Source: Pseudomonas tolaasii NCPPB 2192
Lineage (GTDB): Bacteria; Pseudomonadota; Gammaproteobacteria; Pseudomonadales; Pseudomonadaceae
Direction of reading: 5' to 3'
NCBI RefSeq assembly: GCF_002813445.1
Contig: NZ_PHHD01000001.1
Span: 5,208,001-5,272,000 of the forward strand
Length of the DNA stretch: 64,000 nt
The notes under the pieces were generated by a model. That model made no database searches, was not told where the DNA came from, and saw nothing but the letters and a program-made list of their open reading frames with translations. A program made the translations under genes and the position numbers. Positions 17,661 to 26,341 of the stretch are shown here, piece by piece (position 1 is the stretch's first letter; each line of letters starts with the position of its first letter).

Positions 17661-18959
17661 CTACTTTTCGACGATGGCGGTAATGCCCAGCCCGCCCGCC
17701 GCACAAATCGAAATCAGCCCGCGCCCGCCGCCGTTTTCGTGAATGCTCTTGGCCAGCGCGGCCAATTGCCGGCCGCCGGTGGCGGCGAAAGGATGGCCGC
17801 ACCCGAGGGAGCCGCCATTGACGTTCATCTTCGCGCGGTCAATGGTGCCCAGAGGTGCGTCCAAGCCTAGACGCTCGCGGCAATAGTCGGCGTCTTCCCA
17901 GGCCTTGAGCGTGCACAACACTTGAGCCGCAAAGGCCTCATGGATTTCAAAGAAGTCAAAGTCGGCAAAGCTCAGGCCTTCACGCTTGAGCATGCGCGGC
18001 ACGGCATAGGCCGGTGCCATCAGCAACCCTTCGCTGCCGTCGACAAAATTTACCGCCGCCGTCTCGCCGGTGCGCAGGTACGCCAGCACCGGCAGACCGT
18101 GCTCGGCAGCCCATTGCTCGCTGGCCAGCAGCACCACCGAAGCGCCATCGGTCAAGGGTGTGGAATTGCCCGCCGTGAGTGTGCCGTTCTGTCGGTCATA
18201 CGCCGGCGACAGGCCCGCGAGCTTTTCCAGGCTGGCGTCGCTGCGCAGGTTGTTGTCTCGCGCCAGGCCGCGATGGGGGCTGATCAGGTCATCGAAGAAG
18301 CCGCGTTTATAAGCAGCGTCCAGGCGTTTGTGGCTGGTGAGGGTCAACTCGTCCTGGGCCAGACGCCGGATCTGCCAGCGCTTGGCCATTTCTTCGCAAT
18401 GCTCGCCCATGGACAACCCGGTACGCGGCTCGCCATTGCGCGGCAGCAAGGGTTTGAAAAACATCGACGGACGCACCTTCAGCAACGCCTTCAATCTGGC
18501 GCCCAGGCCCTTGGCGCGGTTGGCTGCCAGCAAGGTGTGGCGCAGGGACTCGTTAATGCCGATGGGCGCATCCGAGGTGGTGTCGGCCCCTCCGGCGATG
18601 CCCACGTCGATTTGGCCGAGGGCGATTTTATTCGCCACCAGCAACGCGGCTTCAAGGCCGGTGCCGCACGCCTGCTGCACATCGTAAGCCGGTGTGTCCG
18701 GCGATAGCGTGGTCGAAAGCAATGACTCGCGCGCCAGGTTGAAATCCCGCGAATGCTTGATCACCGCCCCTGCAGCGAACTCGCCCAAACGCTGGCCGTG
18801 CAAGTTGTAGCGGTCGACCAGGCCTTGCAGCGCGGCCACCAGCAAATCCTGGTTGCTGTCGTGGGCGTACACCGTGTTGGAACGGGCAAAGGGAATGCGG
18901 TTGCCGCCGATGATCGCCACGCGGCGGGTCGGGGCCGGGGTGAAGCTGTAGTCACTCAT
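17661..18959 (-). CDS. Acetyl-CoA C-acyltransferase (FadI-like thiolase)
   Basis: A 432-residue thiolase. The nucleophilic Cys is in QQACGTGLEAALL (about residue 95), the His in FFEIHEAFAAQV (about 345), and the second Cys in GGSLGCGHPFAATGGRQ (about 385). It cleaves 3-oxoacyl-CoA to acetyl-CoA and a shortened acyl-CoA, or runs in reverse. Its start overlaps the end of the MaoC gene by 4 bases (ATGA), so they are co-translated. The usual FadB partner is absent; instead a MaoC hydratase and an HMW-FabG lie immediately upstream. Confidence 0.92.
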   Translation of the reverse strand: MSDYSFTPAPTRRVAIIGGNRIPFARSNTVYAHDSNQDLLVAALQGLVDRYNLHGQRLGEFAAGAVIKHSRDFNLARESLLSTTLSPDTPAYDVQQACGTGLEAALLVANKIALGQIDVGIAGGADTTSDAPIGINESLRHTLLAANRAKGLGARLKALLKVRPSMFFKPLLPRNGEPRTGLSMGEHCEEMAKRWQIRRLAQDELTLTSHKRLDAAYKRGFFDDLISPHRGLARDNNLRSDASLEKLAGLSPAYDRQNGTLTAGNSTPLTDGASVVLLASEQWAAEHGLPVLAYLRTGETAAVNFVDGSEGLLMAPAYAVPRMLKREGLSFADFDFFEIHEAFAAQVLCTLKAWEDADYCRERLGLDAPLGTIDRAKMNVNGGSLGCGHPFAATGGRQLAALAKSIHENGGGRGLISICAAGGLGITAIVEK

Positions 18960-19846
18960 CGACGGTTCTCGTTCCAGACAAACAGGCCGCGCATGTGGGG
19001 TTTGTCCCCCGCGACATTGCGCACTTCGAATTCACGGCGCGGGCCGGTTACGGGGTGGCTCCACAGGGCGACCTGGCCGGGCAAAAAAATCGGCAGTTTG
19101 AAGTCGCAATGGGCTTCGGCCACGGCCAGGCCACCGGGCGGTTGCTGGGCCGCCAACGCGCGCCCCAGCGTCCACATGCCATGGGCGATGGCGCGGCGAA
19201 AGCCGAACAGTTTTGCCCCGATGACCGAGGTGTGAATCGGGTTGAAATCTCCGGACACCCTGGCAAAACGCCGGCCCAGATCGGCAGGCAATACCCAGCG
19301 TTGGGTGCGCAAAAGACCGTCCTCCTGCAAGGGCAGCGAGTCAGCCCACGCTTCGCCTGTGGGATTTTTTACATCACGGCGCAAGTAAAGGCTGTGGCTT
19401 TCCCACACTGATTCGCCTGCACTGTAGGCCCGGGTGGCGATGCTCAATGCCTGGCCCTTGGGGTGAGCCACCCAGCGTTCGCAAAATACTTCCAGACGCA
19501 GGGTCTGGCCCGCTTCCAGTTGCTGATGCTGACGGATGCGATTGGCCAGGTGCACCATGCCGCTGGCCGGGTAAGGAAAACTCGGGCGGGTCAGCAGCAT
19601 CAGGTGCAGGGGAAAGGCCAGCACGTGGGGATAAGACAAAGGCACGCCCTGCTCGCGGCGAAACCCGCAGGCACGGCCATAGGCTGCGATGCCGTCGGCG
19701 GACAATTCCACGGCAGACCGCACCAGGCGCTCAGCCGGCAGGTGCGGCGCGCCATCGAACGGGGGTTTGCGCAGGGCGCGCAGACCGTCGAGCATCAGCT
19801 GCGCGCGCGACGGCGGTGGGTCGATGATCTGTGTCACGTAGTCCAT
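18956..19846 (-). CDS. MaoC-type hot-dog (R)-specific enoyl-CoA hydratase
   Basis: A 296-residue double hot-dog protein. The hydratase motif VSGDFNPIHTS near residue 205 and AIAHGMWTLGRAL near 225 supply the Asp/His dyad found in R-specific hydratases. Family knowledge predicts hydration of trans-2-enoyl-CoA to (R)-3-hydroxyacyl-CoA. It sits between the HMW-FabG gene (3 bases upstream) and the thiolase gene (4-base overlap). This recalls the fabG4 - htdX - fadA2 neighbourhood of mycobacteria. Confidence 0.88.
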   Translation of the reverse strand: MDYVTQIIDPPPSRAQLMLDGLRALRKPPFDGAPHLPAERLVRSAVELSADGIAAYGRACGFRREQGVPLSYPHVLAFPLHLMLLTRPSFPYPASGMVHLANRIRQHQQLEAGQTLRLEVFCERWVAHPKGQALSIATRAYSAGESVWESHSLYLRRDVKNPTGEAWADSLPLQEDGLLRTQRWVLPADLGRRFARVSGDFNPIHTSVIGAKLFGFRRAIAHGMWTLGRALAAQQPPGGLAVAEAHCDFKLPIFLPGQVALWSHPVTGPRREFEVRNVAGDKPHMRGLFVWNENRR

Positions 19847-19849
19847 GGC

Positions 19850-21193
19850 TCAGGCCCCCAGCAGACTTTGGCCGCACACGCGTACGACCTGGCCGTTGAC
19901 GCCGCCGGACGCAGGGTGCGCCAGCCAGGCGATGGTTTCGGCCACATCGATCGGCTGGCCGCCCTGGGACAAGGAGTTCATGCGTCGCCCGGCCTCGCGA
20001 ATCATCAACGGAATTTTCGCGGTCATCTGGGTCTCGATAAACCCCGGCGCCACCGCATTGACCGTGACCTGCCGCGCCGCCGCTGCCGGCGCCAGCCCTT
20101 GCACCAGCCCGATCACACCGGCTTTGGAGGTGGCGTAGTTGCTTTGCCCAAGGTTGCCGGCAATGCCGGAAATCGACGACACACAGACGATACGCCCGCC
20201 GGGATTGAGCCCCTGCCCATCGAGCAAGGCGTTACTCAGGTGCAGCGGCGCTTCAAGGTTCACCGCCAGCACACTGCGCCAGGCGGCCTCGGTCATCTTG
20301 GCGATGGTTTTGTCGCGGGTGATGCCGGCGTTATGCACCACCACGTCAAAAGCTCCGTATTGGCTGGCATGGGCCAGCAACAGCGAGGCCGCGTCGGGCG
20401 CGGTGATGTCCAGCGGCAGCGCCGAACCGCCCACGCCGGTTGCGGCGTGTTGCAAGGCCTCCTGCGCCTGGGGCACATCCACGCACACCACATGGGCGCC
20501 GTCGCGCGCCAGCACCTGGGCGATGGCCAGGCCGATGCCACGGGACGCGCCGGTCACCAGTGCGCGGCGGCCGGCGAAGGGTTTGTCCCAATTAACGGCC
20601 ACCTGCCCGTCTACCGGTTTTTCCAGGCGCACCACTTGCCCGGACACATACGCCGAACGCCGCGACAGGAAGAAACGCAGGCTGCTGTCCAGCGCTTCTT
20701 CAGCCCCCGGCGCCACGTAGATCAATTGCACGGTAATGGCGCGGCGCAACTCTTTGGCCAGCGAACGCACCACCCCTTCGAGGGCGCGCTGGGCGATGGC
20801 CTGGGGCAAATCCTTGCAGTGCTCGGGCGCGGTGCCGAGCACCACCACCCGGCCATGGTGGGCGAGACGTTTGGCGTTGGCGTGAAAGAACACATACAGC
20901 TCATCGAGCTGTTGCAGGTCGACCACGTTGCTTGCGTCGAACACCGCGCCTTGGACTTTCACCGTGGATGGCGCCTTGAGGGTGGCCGGGGTGGCGGTGA
21001 CCGTGTCGGTGTCGCTGAACACCTGCTGCACCTGCGCAATCAGGCGCCCTGCCCCGGCGACGATGACCGGGTTGGCCAGGCCATGCTGCCCGCTGCGATG
21101 GCGTTGCAACGGCAGCGGTTGCGGCAGGCCGATGGCCTGGGCCAGGCGGCGGCCCAGGGGGGAATTGACGAAGGAAAGGTAGCTGTCACTCAT
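19850..21193 (-). CDS. High-molecular-weight FabG (3-oxoacyl reductase, FabG4-like)
   Basis: About 447 residues, almost twice a normal FabG. The N-terminal half is a degenerate Rossmann domain. The C-terminal half has the SDR cofactor motif TGASRGIGLAIA (about residue 215), HNAG, catalytic Ser in VCVSSISGIAG (about 345) and the YATSK active site (about 360). HMW-FabGs prefer CoA esters and interconvert (R)-3-hydroxyacyl- and 3-oxoacyl-CoA, usually with NADH. ATG 21193 is used; a GTG four codons upstream is possible. It heads the unit and follows a REPIN that separates it from fadE. Confidence 0.9.
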   Translation of the reverse strand: MSDSYLSFVNSPLGRRLAQAIGLPQPLPLQRHRSGQHGLANPVIVAGAGRLIAQVQQVFSDTDTVTATPATLKAPSTVKVQGAVFDASNVVDLQQLDELYVFFHANAKRLAHHGRVVVLGTAPEHCKDLPQAIAQRALEGVVRSLAKELRRAITVQLIYVAPGAEEALDSSLRFFLSRRSAYVSGQVVRLEKPVDGQVAVNWDKPFAGRRALVTGASRGIGLAIAQVLARDGAHVVCVDVPQAQEALQHAATGVGGSALPLDITAPDAASLLLAHASQYGAFDVVVHNAGITRDKTIAKMTEAAWRSVLAVNLEAPLHLSNALLDGQGLNPGGRIVCVSSISGIAGNLGQSNYATSKAGVIGLVQGLAPAAAARQVTVNAVAPGFIETQMTAKIPLMIREAGRRMNSLSQGGQPIDVAETIAWLAHPASGGVNGQVVRVCGQSLLGA

Positions 21194-21239
21194 AGTCGAA
21201 CTCACTCAAAACGCAGCCTTGCTGTGTGAACGCTGTCAG

Positions 21240-21311
21240 TGTGGGAGCTGGCTTGCCTGCGATGGCGGCGGTGACTGATACACCGCCATCGCAGGCAAGC
21301 CAGCTCCCACA
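21240..21311. repeat. REPIN between fadE and the FabG operon
   Basis: A nearly perfect inverted pair: TGTGGGAGCTGGCTTGCC and GGCAAGCCAGCTCCCACA around a short GATGGCGGCGG...CCGCCATC stem, so the whole element can fold into one long hairpin. It lies in the 134-base gap between two same-strand genes, where it could stabilise the fadE message. Confidence 0.93.
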
Positions 21312-21327
21312 TTGGATCGGGTTTTTC

Positions 21328-23853
21328 CTAGTTGACCGAGGCGCTTTCGCTTTGGGTCGTGCGACGCTTCGCTGTCGGCTCCAGCGCCTGCTTGCGCTGT
21401 TGCAAGGCCTCGAGCAAACCAAAGTCCTGGGGAAAGTCATCCACCTGGATGCCGTGGTCGGCGTATTCCACAAAACGGCCGAGCACGCTGTCTTCGTCAT
21501 CGCTGATCAGGTCCAGTGCGCGGGCCTTGACGCGCCAGGCGGTAAAGGCCGTGGCGGAAATCGGCATGGGTTCGATCAAACCGCCCTTGATCGCAGGCTT
21601 GAGCCGCGCCTCGATCAGCTCCACTTGCGGCAACAAACGGAAACCCAGCTCGCCGTAGGCCAGCTTGTCGATTTCCGGCCGCGGAATGTAGGAATTGGCC
21701 AGCAGACGGTCGCGGGTTTCGCCCGGCGTCTGCACCACGTCTGCGACTTGCGCCAGTAGAGGGTCCGAAGGTTTGCGCAGGGGAATGCCGAACGGGAAGC
21801 TCAAACCACGCACCACCGCGGCGGCGGCTTTCGACGGGTAGTTATCGAGCACTTCAGCCAGGGCTTCATGGGCGCGCAGCAAGGCGTCCTGAGCCGCCCA
21901 GTGCACCAACGGCAGATCGGCCTGGGGCCGGCCGTCATCCTCAAAGCGCTTGAGCACGCAGGAAAGAATGTACAACTGCGACAGAATATCCCCCAGGCGT
22001 CCGGTGATACTTTCCTTGCGCTTGAGGGCACCGCCGAGCACGCCCATGGACACGTCCGAGATCAAGGCCAGCACCACCGACAGGCGATTGGCCTGGCGGT
22101 AGTAGGTCGCCAGCGCAGGGTCGGTGTTGGCCGGGGCGGAAATCAGCCGCCCGCCGGTCAGCGCATGCACCGCCGCACGTACAGTGTTGGCCAGCACGAA
22201 GCTCAGGTGGCCGAACATCGCACTGTCGAAGGCCTCCTGCGCCTTGCGCCGGTCGGGGTTGCGCGCCGCTTCCATCTCGCGGAACACATAGGGGTGGCAG
22301 CGAATCAGCCCCTGGCCAAAGATGATCAGGCAGCGGGTCATGATATTGGCGCCCTCCACCGTGATGGCAATGGGGCTTTGCTGATAGGCACGGGCCAGAA
22401 AGTTATTCGGGCCCATGCAGATGCCTTTCCCGGCAACGATGTCCATGCCGTCATTGACGATGATCCGCGCGCGCTCAGTAACGTGGTACTTGGCGATGGC
22501 CGAGATCACCGAGGGTTTTTCGCCCGCATCCAACGAGGCTACCGAAACCTTGCGCACCGCATCGCAGGCATACAAATGCCCGGCCATGCGCGCCAGTGGC
22601 GCCTGCACGCCTTCGAACTTGCCGATCGGCAGGCCAAACTGTTTGCGCATCGCGGCATAGGCCGTAGTGCCGCGCACGGCCACTTTGCCAAGGCCCACAT
22701 TGGCGGACGGCAGGGAAATGGCCCGCCCCGCTGCCAGGCATTCCATCAGCATGCGCCAGCCGTTTCCGACCTGCTCGCGGCCGCCGATCACCCATTCCAG
22801 AGGAATGAAGACATCCTTGCCCGTTGTAGGACCGTTCTGGAATACCGCATTCAAGGGCCAGTGACGCCGACCACTGTTGACGCCAGGGTGCGAGGTGGGG
22901 ATCAGCGCGCAAGTGATGCCCAAAGAGCCGGGGGCGCCGAGCAAACCTTCGGGGTCTTCGGCGCGAAACGCCAGGCCGAGGACTGTCGCAATGGGGCCCA
23001 GGGTGATGTAGCGCTTGTCCCAGGTGACGTTGAAACCCAGCACTTCTTCGCCTTCATGCACGCCCTTGCAGACGATGCCCACGTCCGGGATGGCCCCGGC
23101 GTCGGAGCCGGCATAGGGGCTGGTCAGCGCAAAGCACGGGATGTCTTCACCGCGTGCCAGCCGTGGCAGGTAATAGTTGCGCTGGGCGTCGGTGCCGTAA
23201 TGCAGCAGCAATTCCGCCGGGCCCAGGGAGTTGGGCACCATCACGGAAATCGCCGCCGCCGAGCAGCGTGTCGAGAGCTTCATCACCACCTGGGAATGGG
23301 CATAGTGGGAGAAGCCTTTGCCGCCGTATTGCTTGGGAATGATCATGCCGAGGAAGCCGGCGTCCTTGGTGTATTGCCAGCCTTCGGGGGACATGTCCTG
23401 CCAGACCTGGGTGGTTTCCCAGTCATTGGCGATGTCGCACAGGGTTTCGACTTCATTGTCGAGGAAGGCCTGCTCTTCGGCGCTGAGGCTGGCCGGTGCG
23501 GCGTGCAGCAGGCGCTGCCAATCGGGCTTGCCACTGAACAGTTCGGCGTCCCACCACACGGTGCCCGATTCAATGGCGGCGCGCTCGGTGTCGGACATCG
23601 CCGGCATGATGCTGCGAAACAGCGCCAGGGCCTTGGTTGTCAACAGCGCGCGGCGCAAGGGCTTGATCGTCATCAACAGCGCGGGCAACACCACCAGGAC
23701 CGCTGCGACTACCGTCCCGAAACCTGCCACCACGTTGAACAGATAAGCCAGCGCCAGCCAGATCACACCAGCCCCCAGCCACAATGCAGCCGCCGCTTGC
23801 CGATACGCCAGGGCAATCGCTGCTGCAACGCCCGCCAATAACCAGATAACCAT
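21328..23853 (-). CDS. fadE: Acyl-CoA dehydrogenase FadE
   Basis: An 841-residue enzyme of the long FadE type (E. coli FadE is about 814). Two to three hydrophobic helices occupy residues 1-75 and anchor it to the membrane. The dehydrogenase core follows, with IPKQYGGKGFSHYAHS, NSLGPAELLLHYGT, CFALTSPYAGSDAGAIPD and the C-terminal domain of this subfamily. It catalyses the first, FAD-dependent step of beta-oxidation, acyl-CoA to trans-2-enoyl-CoA. The genes for the next steps (MaoC, FabG, thiolase) lie just downstream on the same strand. An inverted-repeat element 95 bases before the start recurs upstream of alkB. Confidence 0.93.
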   Translation of the reverse strand: MVIWLLAGVAAAIALAYRQAAAALWLGAGVIWLALAYLFNVVAGFGTVVAAVLVVLPALLMTIKPLRRALLTTKALALFRSIMPAMSDTERAAIESGTVWWDAELFSGKPDWQRLLHAAPASLSAEEQAFLDNEVETLCDIANDWETTQVWQDMSPEGWQYTKDAGFLGMIIPKQYGGKGFSHYAHSQVVMKLSTRCSAAAISVMVPNSLGPAELLLHYGTDAQRNYYLPRLARGEDIPCFALTSPYAGSDAGAIPDVGIVCKGVHEGEEVLGFNVTWDKRYITLGPIATVLGLAFRAEDPEGLLGAPGSLGITCALIPTSHPGVNSGRRHWPLNAVFQNGPTTGKDVFIPLEWVIGGREQVGNGWRMLMECLAAGRAISLPSANVGLGKVAVRGTTAYAAMRKQFGLPIGKFEGVQAPLARMAGHLYACDAVRKVSVASLDAGEKPSVISAIAKYHVTERARIIVNDGMDIVAGKGICMGPNNFLARAYQQSPIAITVEGANIMTRCLIIFGQGLIRCHPYVFREMEAARNPDRRKAQEAFDSAMFGHLSFVLANTVRAAVHALTGGRLISAPANTDPALATYYRQANRLSVVLALISDVSMGVLGGALKRKESITGRLGDILSQLYILSCVLKRFEDDGRPQADLPLVHWAAQDALLRAHEALAEVLDNYPSKAAAAVVRGLSFPFGIPLRKPSDPLLAQVADVVQTPGETRDRLLANSYIPRPEIDKLAYGELGFRLLPQVELIEARLKPAIKGGLIEPMPISATAFTAWRVKARALDLISDDEDSVLGRFVEYADHGIQVDDFPQDFGLLEALQQRKQALEPTAKRRTTQSESASVN

Positions 23854-23947
23854 GGGATACCTCTACTCAATTCAGGGTACGGCCAACGCACGGTCAAGCC
23901 GAAATGGCTTGCGGCGTACAACCACACTACAAACTTGAAAGCGACAA

Positions 23948-23967
23948 TTCAAATTTTGTTTTGAAAT
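23948..23967. promoter_or_regulatory. Candidate operator upstream of fadE
   Basis: TTCAAAT-N6-TTGAAAT, an inverted repeat with arms TTCAA / TTGAA. It is identical in all 14 conserved positions and in spacing to the element upstream of alkB at 28396-28415. It lies in a 271-base AT-rich gap that holds no gene. Confidence 0.5.
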
Positions 23968-24124
23968 TTTTATTTAATGCTGAGGTAAAAAAATAGGCTG
24001 AACAGATCAACCGGTTTCAGCCTTGAAAACCGCCCCAGTGTCGAGCCTCATACCGTGCAGGCATGAAACGGCAGAAAGATGCGCTGACTGCCGGCTTCAT
24101 ACCTGCCCCTGTACAGGCTGCGGG

Positions 24125-25570
24125 TCAGAACTTGTACGTGGCGCCCAGGCTGACCACCTCCCCTTTGCTGTCGACCTTGCCATCCAGGCGTGCCGCGCCC
24201 AGGCGGTCTTCGTTGACGGTTCTGAGTTTGACCTTCTCGACGAACTGGCGTGAGTAGGCGCCGTCGATGCTCAGGCCCGGCACGGCCTTGATGTTGTAGC
24301 CAAAGCCCAGGGAGGCGAAGTAGCGATCACCGTCCGGGATGCGCGGGTCGCGTGTGGAGTTGCGGGTCGGCGTCTGGTCATAGGCGACACCGGCACGCAC
24401 AGTGAAGTCGTCGGTGAGCTTATAGTCGCCGCCCAGGGAGTACATCATCACGTCCCGGTACTTATACGGAATCGACACAATGGTGTTGCCGTCAGACTTG
24501 AGCGTCAGGGACTTGAACGACGACCACTGGGTCCACAACGCACTGGCGCCGAGGGTGAAACGGTCGTTGAACACGTGCACCCAGTCGATGGCGGCAGTGG
24601 CCGGGATGTCCAGTTGCGTGGTGGCATTGGCGCCATCCGGGAACAGCTTCAGGCCGGGGTAGGCGCGTTCGGGCAGGGTCAGGCCGTCGCCGCCGTCATC
24701 CGTCATCAGCAAACGGCTGCCGGGGTCAGCGTTGAACTTGTACTTGCCCTCCAGCTTGTTCTTGATCTTGGCGTGGTAGTTGAAGCCCACGGTGTCCTGG
24801 TCGGTCGGCTTCCAGGCCATGCCGGCGAACCAGCCCACGGAGGTGTTATCGACCTTGACCCGAATCAGCGACTGCCCCACCCCGGACGGATAGGGAATAC
24901 CGAAACCGCCCAGGCCCGGGGACACCGCCGCCGAGGCGTACAAGTCGACGTTCTGGCTGACGAACCCGCTGGTGTGTTGAACGATGGCGCCGCCGCCGAT
25001 GGAGAACTGGTCATTGACCTTGAACGACAGCGAACCGGTCAGGCCCACGGTTTCGATTTTAGTATCGACGGCAAAGTCGCGGCCTTTCCAGTCGTTGTCC
25101 CAGGTGGATTTCATGCCCTGGGGCACGACCTGGCTCAGGCCGAAACTGAAGCGATCATTGATCGGTATGACCAGGAACCCGGTAGGCAGCCACGCGGTGA
25201 AACCGCCTTCGCCGCCGTCGCCGGTACGCGGTGTGGAGGTGACCCCGCCAAATTCGTCGATCACGCCGACGGAAGCCGGATCACCTTTGTAATCGTAGGC
25301 ATTGCCTTTGAACTTGATATTGACGCGCGCATAGATGACGTTTTGTTGCGCGATGGTTTGATCGATAAAGGCCATGGCGGCCGGGTTGTTGTAGGCCGAG
25401 GACGGGTCGTCCTTGAACAACGAGCCACCCCCGAATGCACGGCCCCACCCTTGGGCGCCAAACGTAGGAGTCGAGTAACCGCCAGCGTGTGCCGGCCCGG
25501 CCGCGACTATCAGCCCGCTCAACAATGCCAGGCCAAGTAATGCCTGGGCCGGTTGTTTCTTATTATTCAT
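24125..25570 (-). CDS. FadL/OmpP1-family outer-membrane transporter
   Basis: A 481-residue outer-membrane beta-barrel. The signal peptide ends near GPAHA, followed by GGYSTPTFGAQGWGRAFGGG and the FadL N-terminal hallmark SSAYNNPAAMAF near residue 60. The chain ends in a C-terminal Phe (GATYKF), as expected of barrel proteins. FadL proteins pass long-chain fatty acids and other hydrophobic molecules, including alkanes and aromatics, across the outer membrane. ATG 25570 is preceded by AAGGAG. Its place beside praB/praA and alkB suggests uptake of the alkane substrate. Confidence 0.9.
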   Translation of the reverse strand: MNNKKQPAQALLGLALLSGLIVAAGPAHAGGYSTPTFGAQGWGRAFGGGSLFKDDPSSAYNNPAAMAFIDQTIAQQNVIYARVNIKFKGNAYDYKGDPASVGVIDEFGGVTSTPRTGDGGEGGFTAWLPTGFLVIPINDRFSFGLSQVVPQGMKSTWDNDWKGRDFAVDTKIETVGLTGSLSFKVNDQFSIGGGAIVQHTSGFVSQNVDLYASAAVSPGLGGFGIPYPSGVGQSLIRVKVDNTSVGWFAGMAWKPTDQDTVGFNYHAKIKNKLEGKYKFNADPGSRLLMTDDGGDGLTLPERAYPGLKLFPDGANATTQLDIPATAAIDWVHVFNDRFTLGASALWTQWSSFKSLTLKSDGNTIVSIPYKYRDVMMYSLGGDYKLTDDFTVRAGVAYDQTPTRNSTRDPRIPDGDRYFASLGFGYNIKAVPGLSIDGAYSRQFVEKVKLRTVNEDRLGAARLDGKVDSKGEVVSLGATYKF

Positions 25571-25630
25571 GCTCCACTCCTTATTATTTTTTCCACCACG
25601 GCCGGGCTTGCCGTCCCTGGGTTCACTCAA

Positions 25631-25654
25631 CAGGTGCCCCGCTTGGGGCACCTG
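25631..25654 (-). terminator. Hairpin after the PraB-like gene
   Basis: A perfect 10-bp stem, CAGGTGCCCC / GGGGCACCTG, with a GCTT loop, 39 bases past the praB stop and before the FadL gene. It has no clear T tract, so it may be an attenuating or message-stabilising hairpin rather than a strong terminator. Confidence 0.55.
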
Positions 25655-25692
25655 CATTTCAACGTGTGATCATCACGTCAAGCACTTGGCAA

Positions 25693-26205
25693 TCAAGGGT
25701 TTACGGTGAGCACTGGCGATGGAGCGGCGTTCAGGGCGGTAATTTTGCAGCTGCCCACGGTCTGGGCCGAAGGAACGGTGATGGCGTGGGTATTGTTGTT
25801 GTAGAGCACGTTGATCGTGGCCGGGCCGCTGGCGCAGTTGCTGACGATCTTGAAGTTCACACCCGACACAGTGCCTGCGTACACGCCGGCGCCGGTGGAG
25901 GTGGAGGTTGGCGTCAGGGTCCATGGCAGGCCGAGCAGCACCGGTACGCCGCAGAGTGGGTTGGCGCCACTGACCGACGCGCCAGTGATGGAGGCGGAGG
26001 AACCGTCGCCCGCCACAGTGCCGGTGAACACGATGCTGCAGGAAACAGCCGCACCGAACGACGCTGGCGACGACACCGCAATGGTCCCGGTAGGCGTGGA
26101 GAAGCTGGTGCCCGCCGGAGAAATGGTGGCGGCATTGGCCATGGAAGCAGCACCCATGCACACAGCCAGAGCAGTCAAGGACACGAGAGTTTTCAAGCTT
26201 TTCAT
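25693..26205 (-). CDS. praB: PraB-like exported protein linked to alkane oxidation
   Basis: A 170-residue protein with a clear signal peptide (cleavage after ASMANA) and a mature Ser/Thr/Gly/Ala-rich domain without charged clusters. It contains four Cys (in SCSIV, PLCGV, SNCAS and SCKIT), which could form two disulphides. Pra proteins are secreted or surface proteins that stimulate growth on alkanes in Pseudomonas and have been tied to biofilm matrix. It is clearly related to the next gene: both share A-x-I-x-PAG near the mature N-terminus, G-x-V-A-x-DGSS, and LPW. The symbol rests on remembered family resemblance and on neighbourhood with alkB. Confidence 0.75.
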   Translation of the reverse strand: MKSLKTLVSLTALAVCMGAASMANAATISPAGTSFSTPTGTIAVSSPASFGAAVSCSIVFTGTVAGDGSSASITGASVSGANPLCGVPVLLGLPWTLTPTSTSTGAGVYAGTVSGVNFKIVSNCASGPATINVLYNNNTHAITVPSAQTVGSCKITALNAAPSPVLTVNP

Positions 26206-26341
26206 TGTTTTTCCTCACATGTGATGGCGAGTCAGTTCGCCAGGGGTAATGGCCATGATCGAGAGGTCACGGTGAAACTGCAGAACTTCCCTTTCCAGCC
26301 AAATTTCAATTCATTTACCGCTGCAACATCAGGAACAGGTA

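Noticed and set aside
15734..17683. 649-codon plus-strand reading frame
   Set aside because: Exactly antisense to the acyl-CoA ligase, with His/Gln/Val-rich composition typical of the mirror frame of GC-rich genes. No family motifs.
19463..21229. 588-codon plus-strand reading frame
   Set aside because: Antisense to the MaoC and FabG genes, which carry full active-site motifs.
21868..23841. 657-codon plus-strand reading frame
   Set aside because: Mirror of fadE; low-complexity His/Gly/Arg-rich product.
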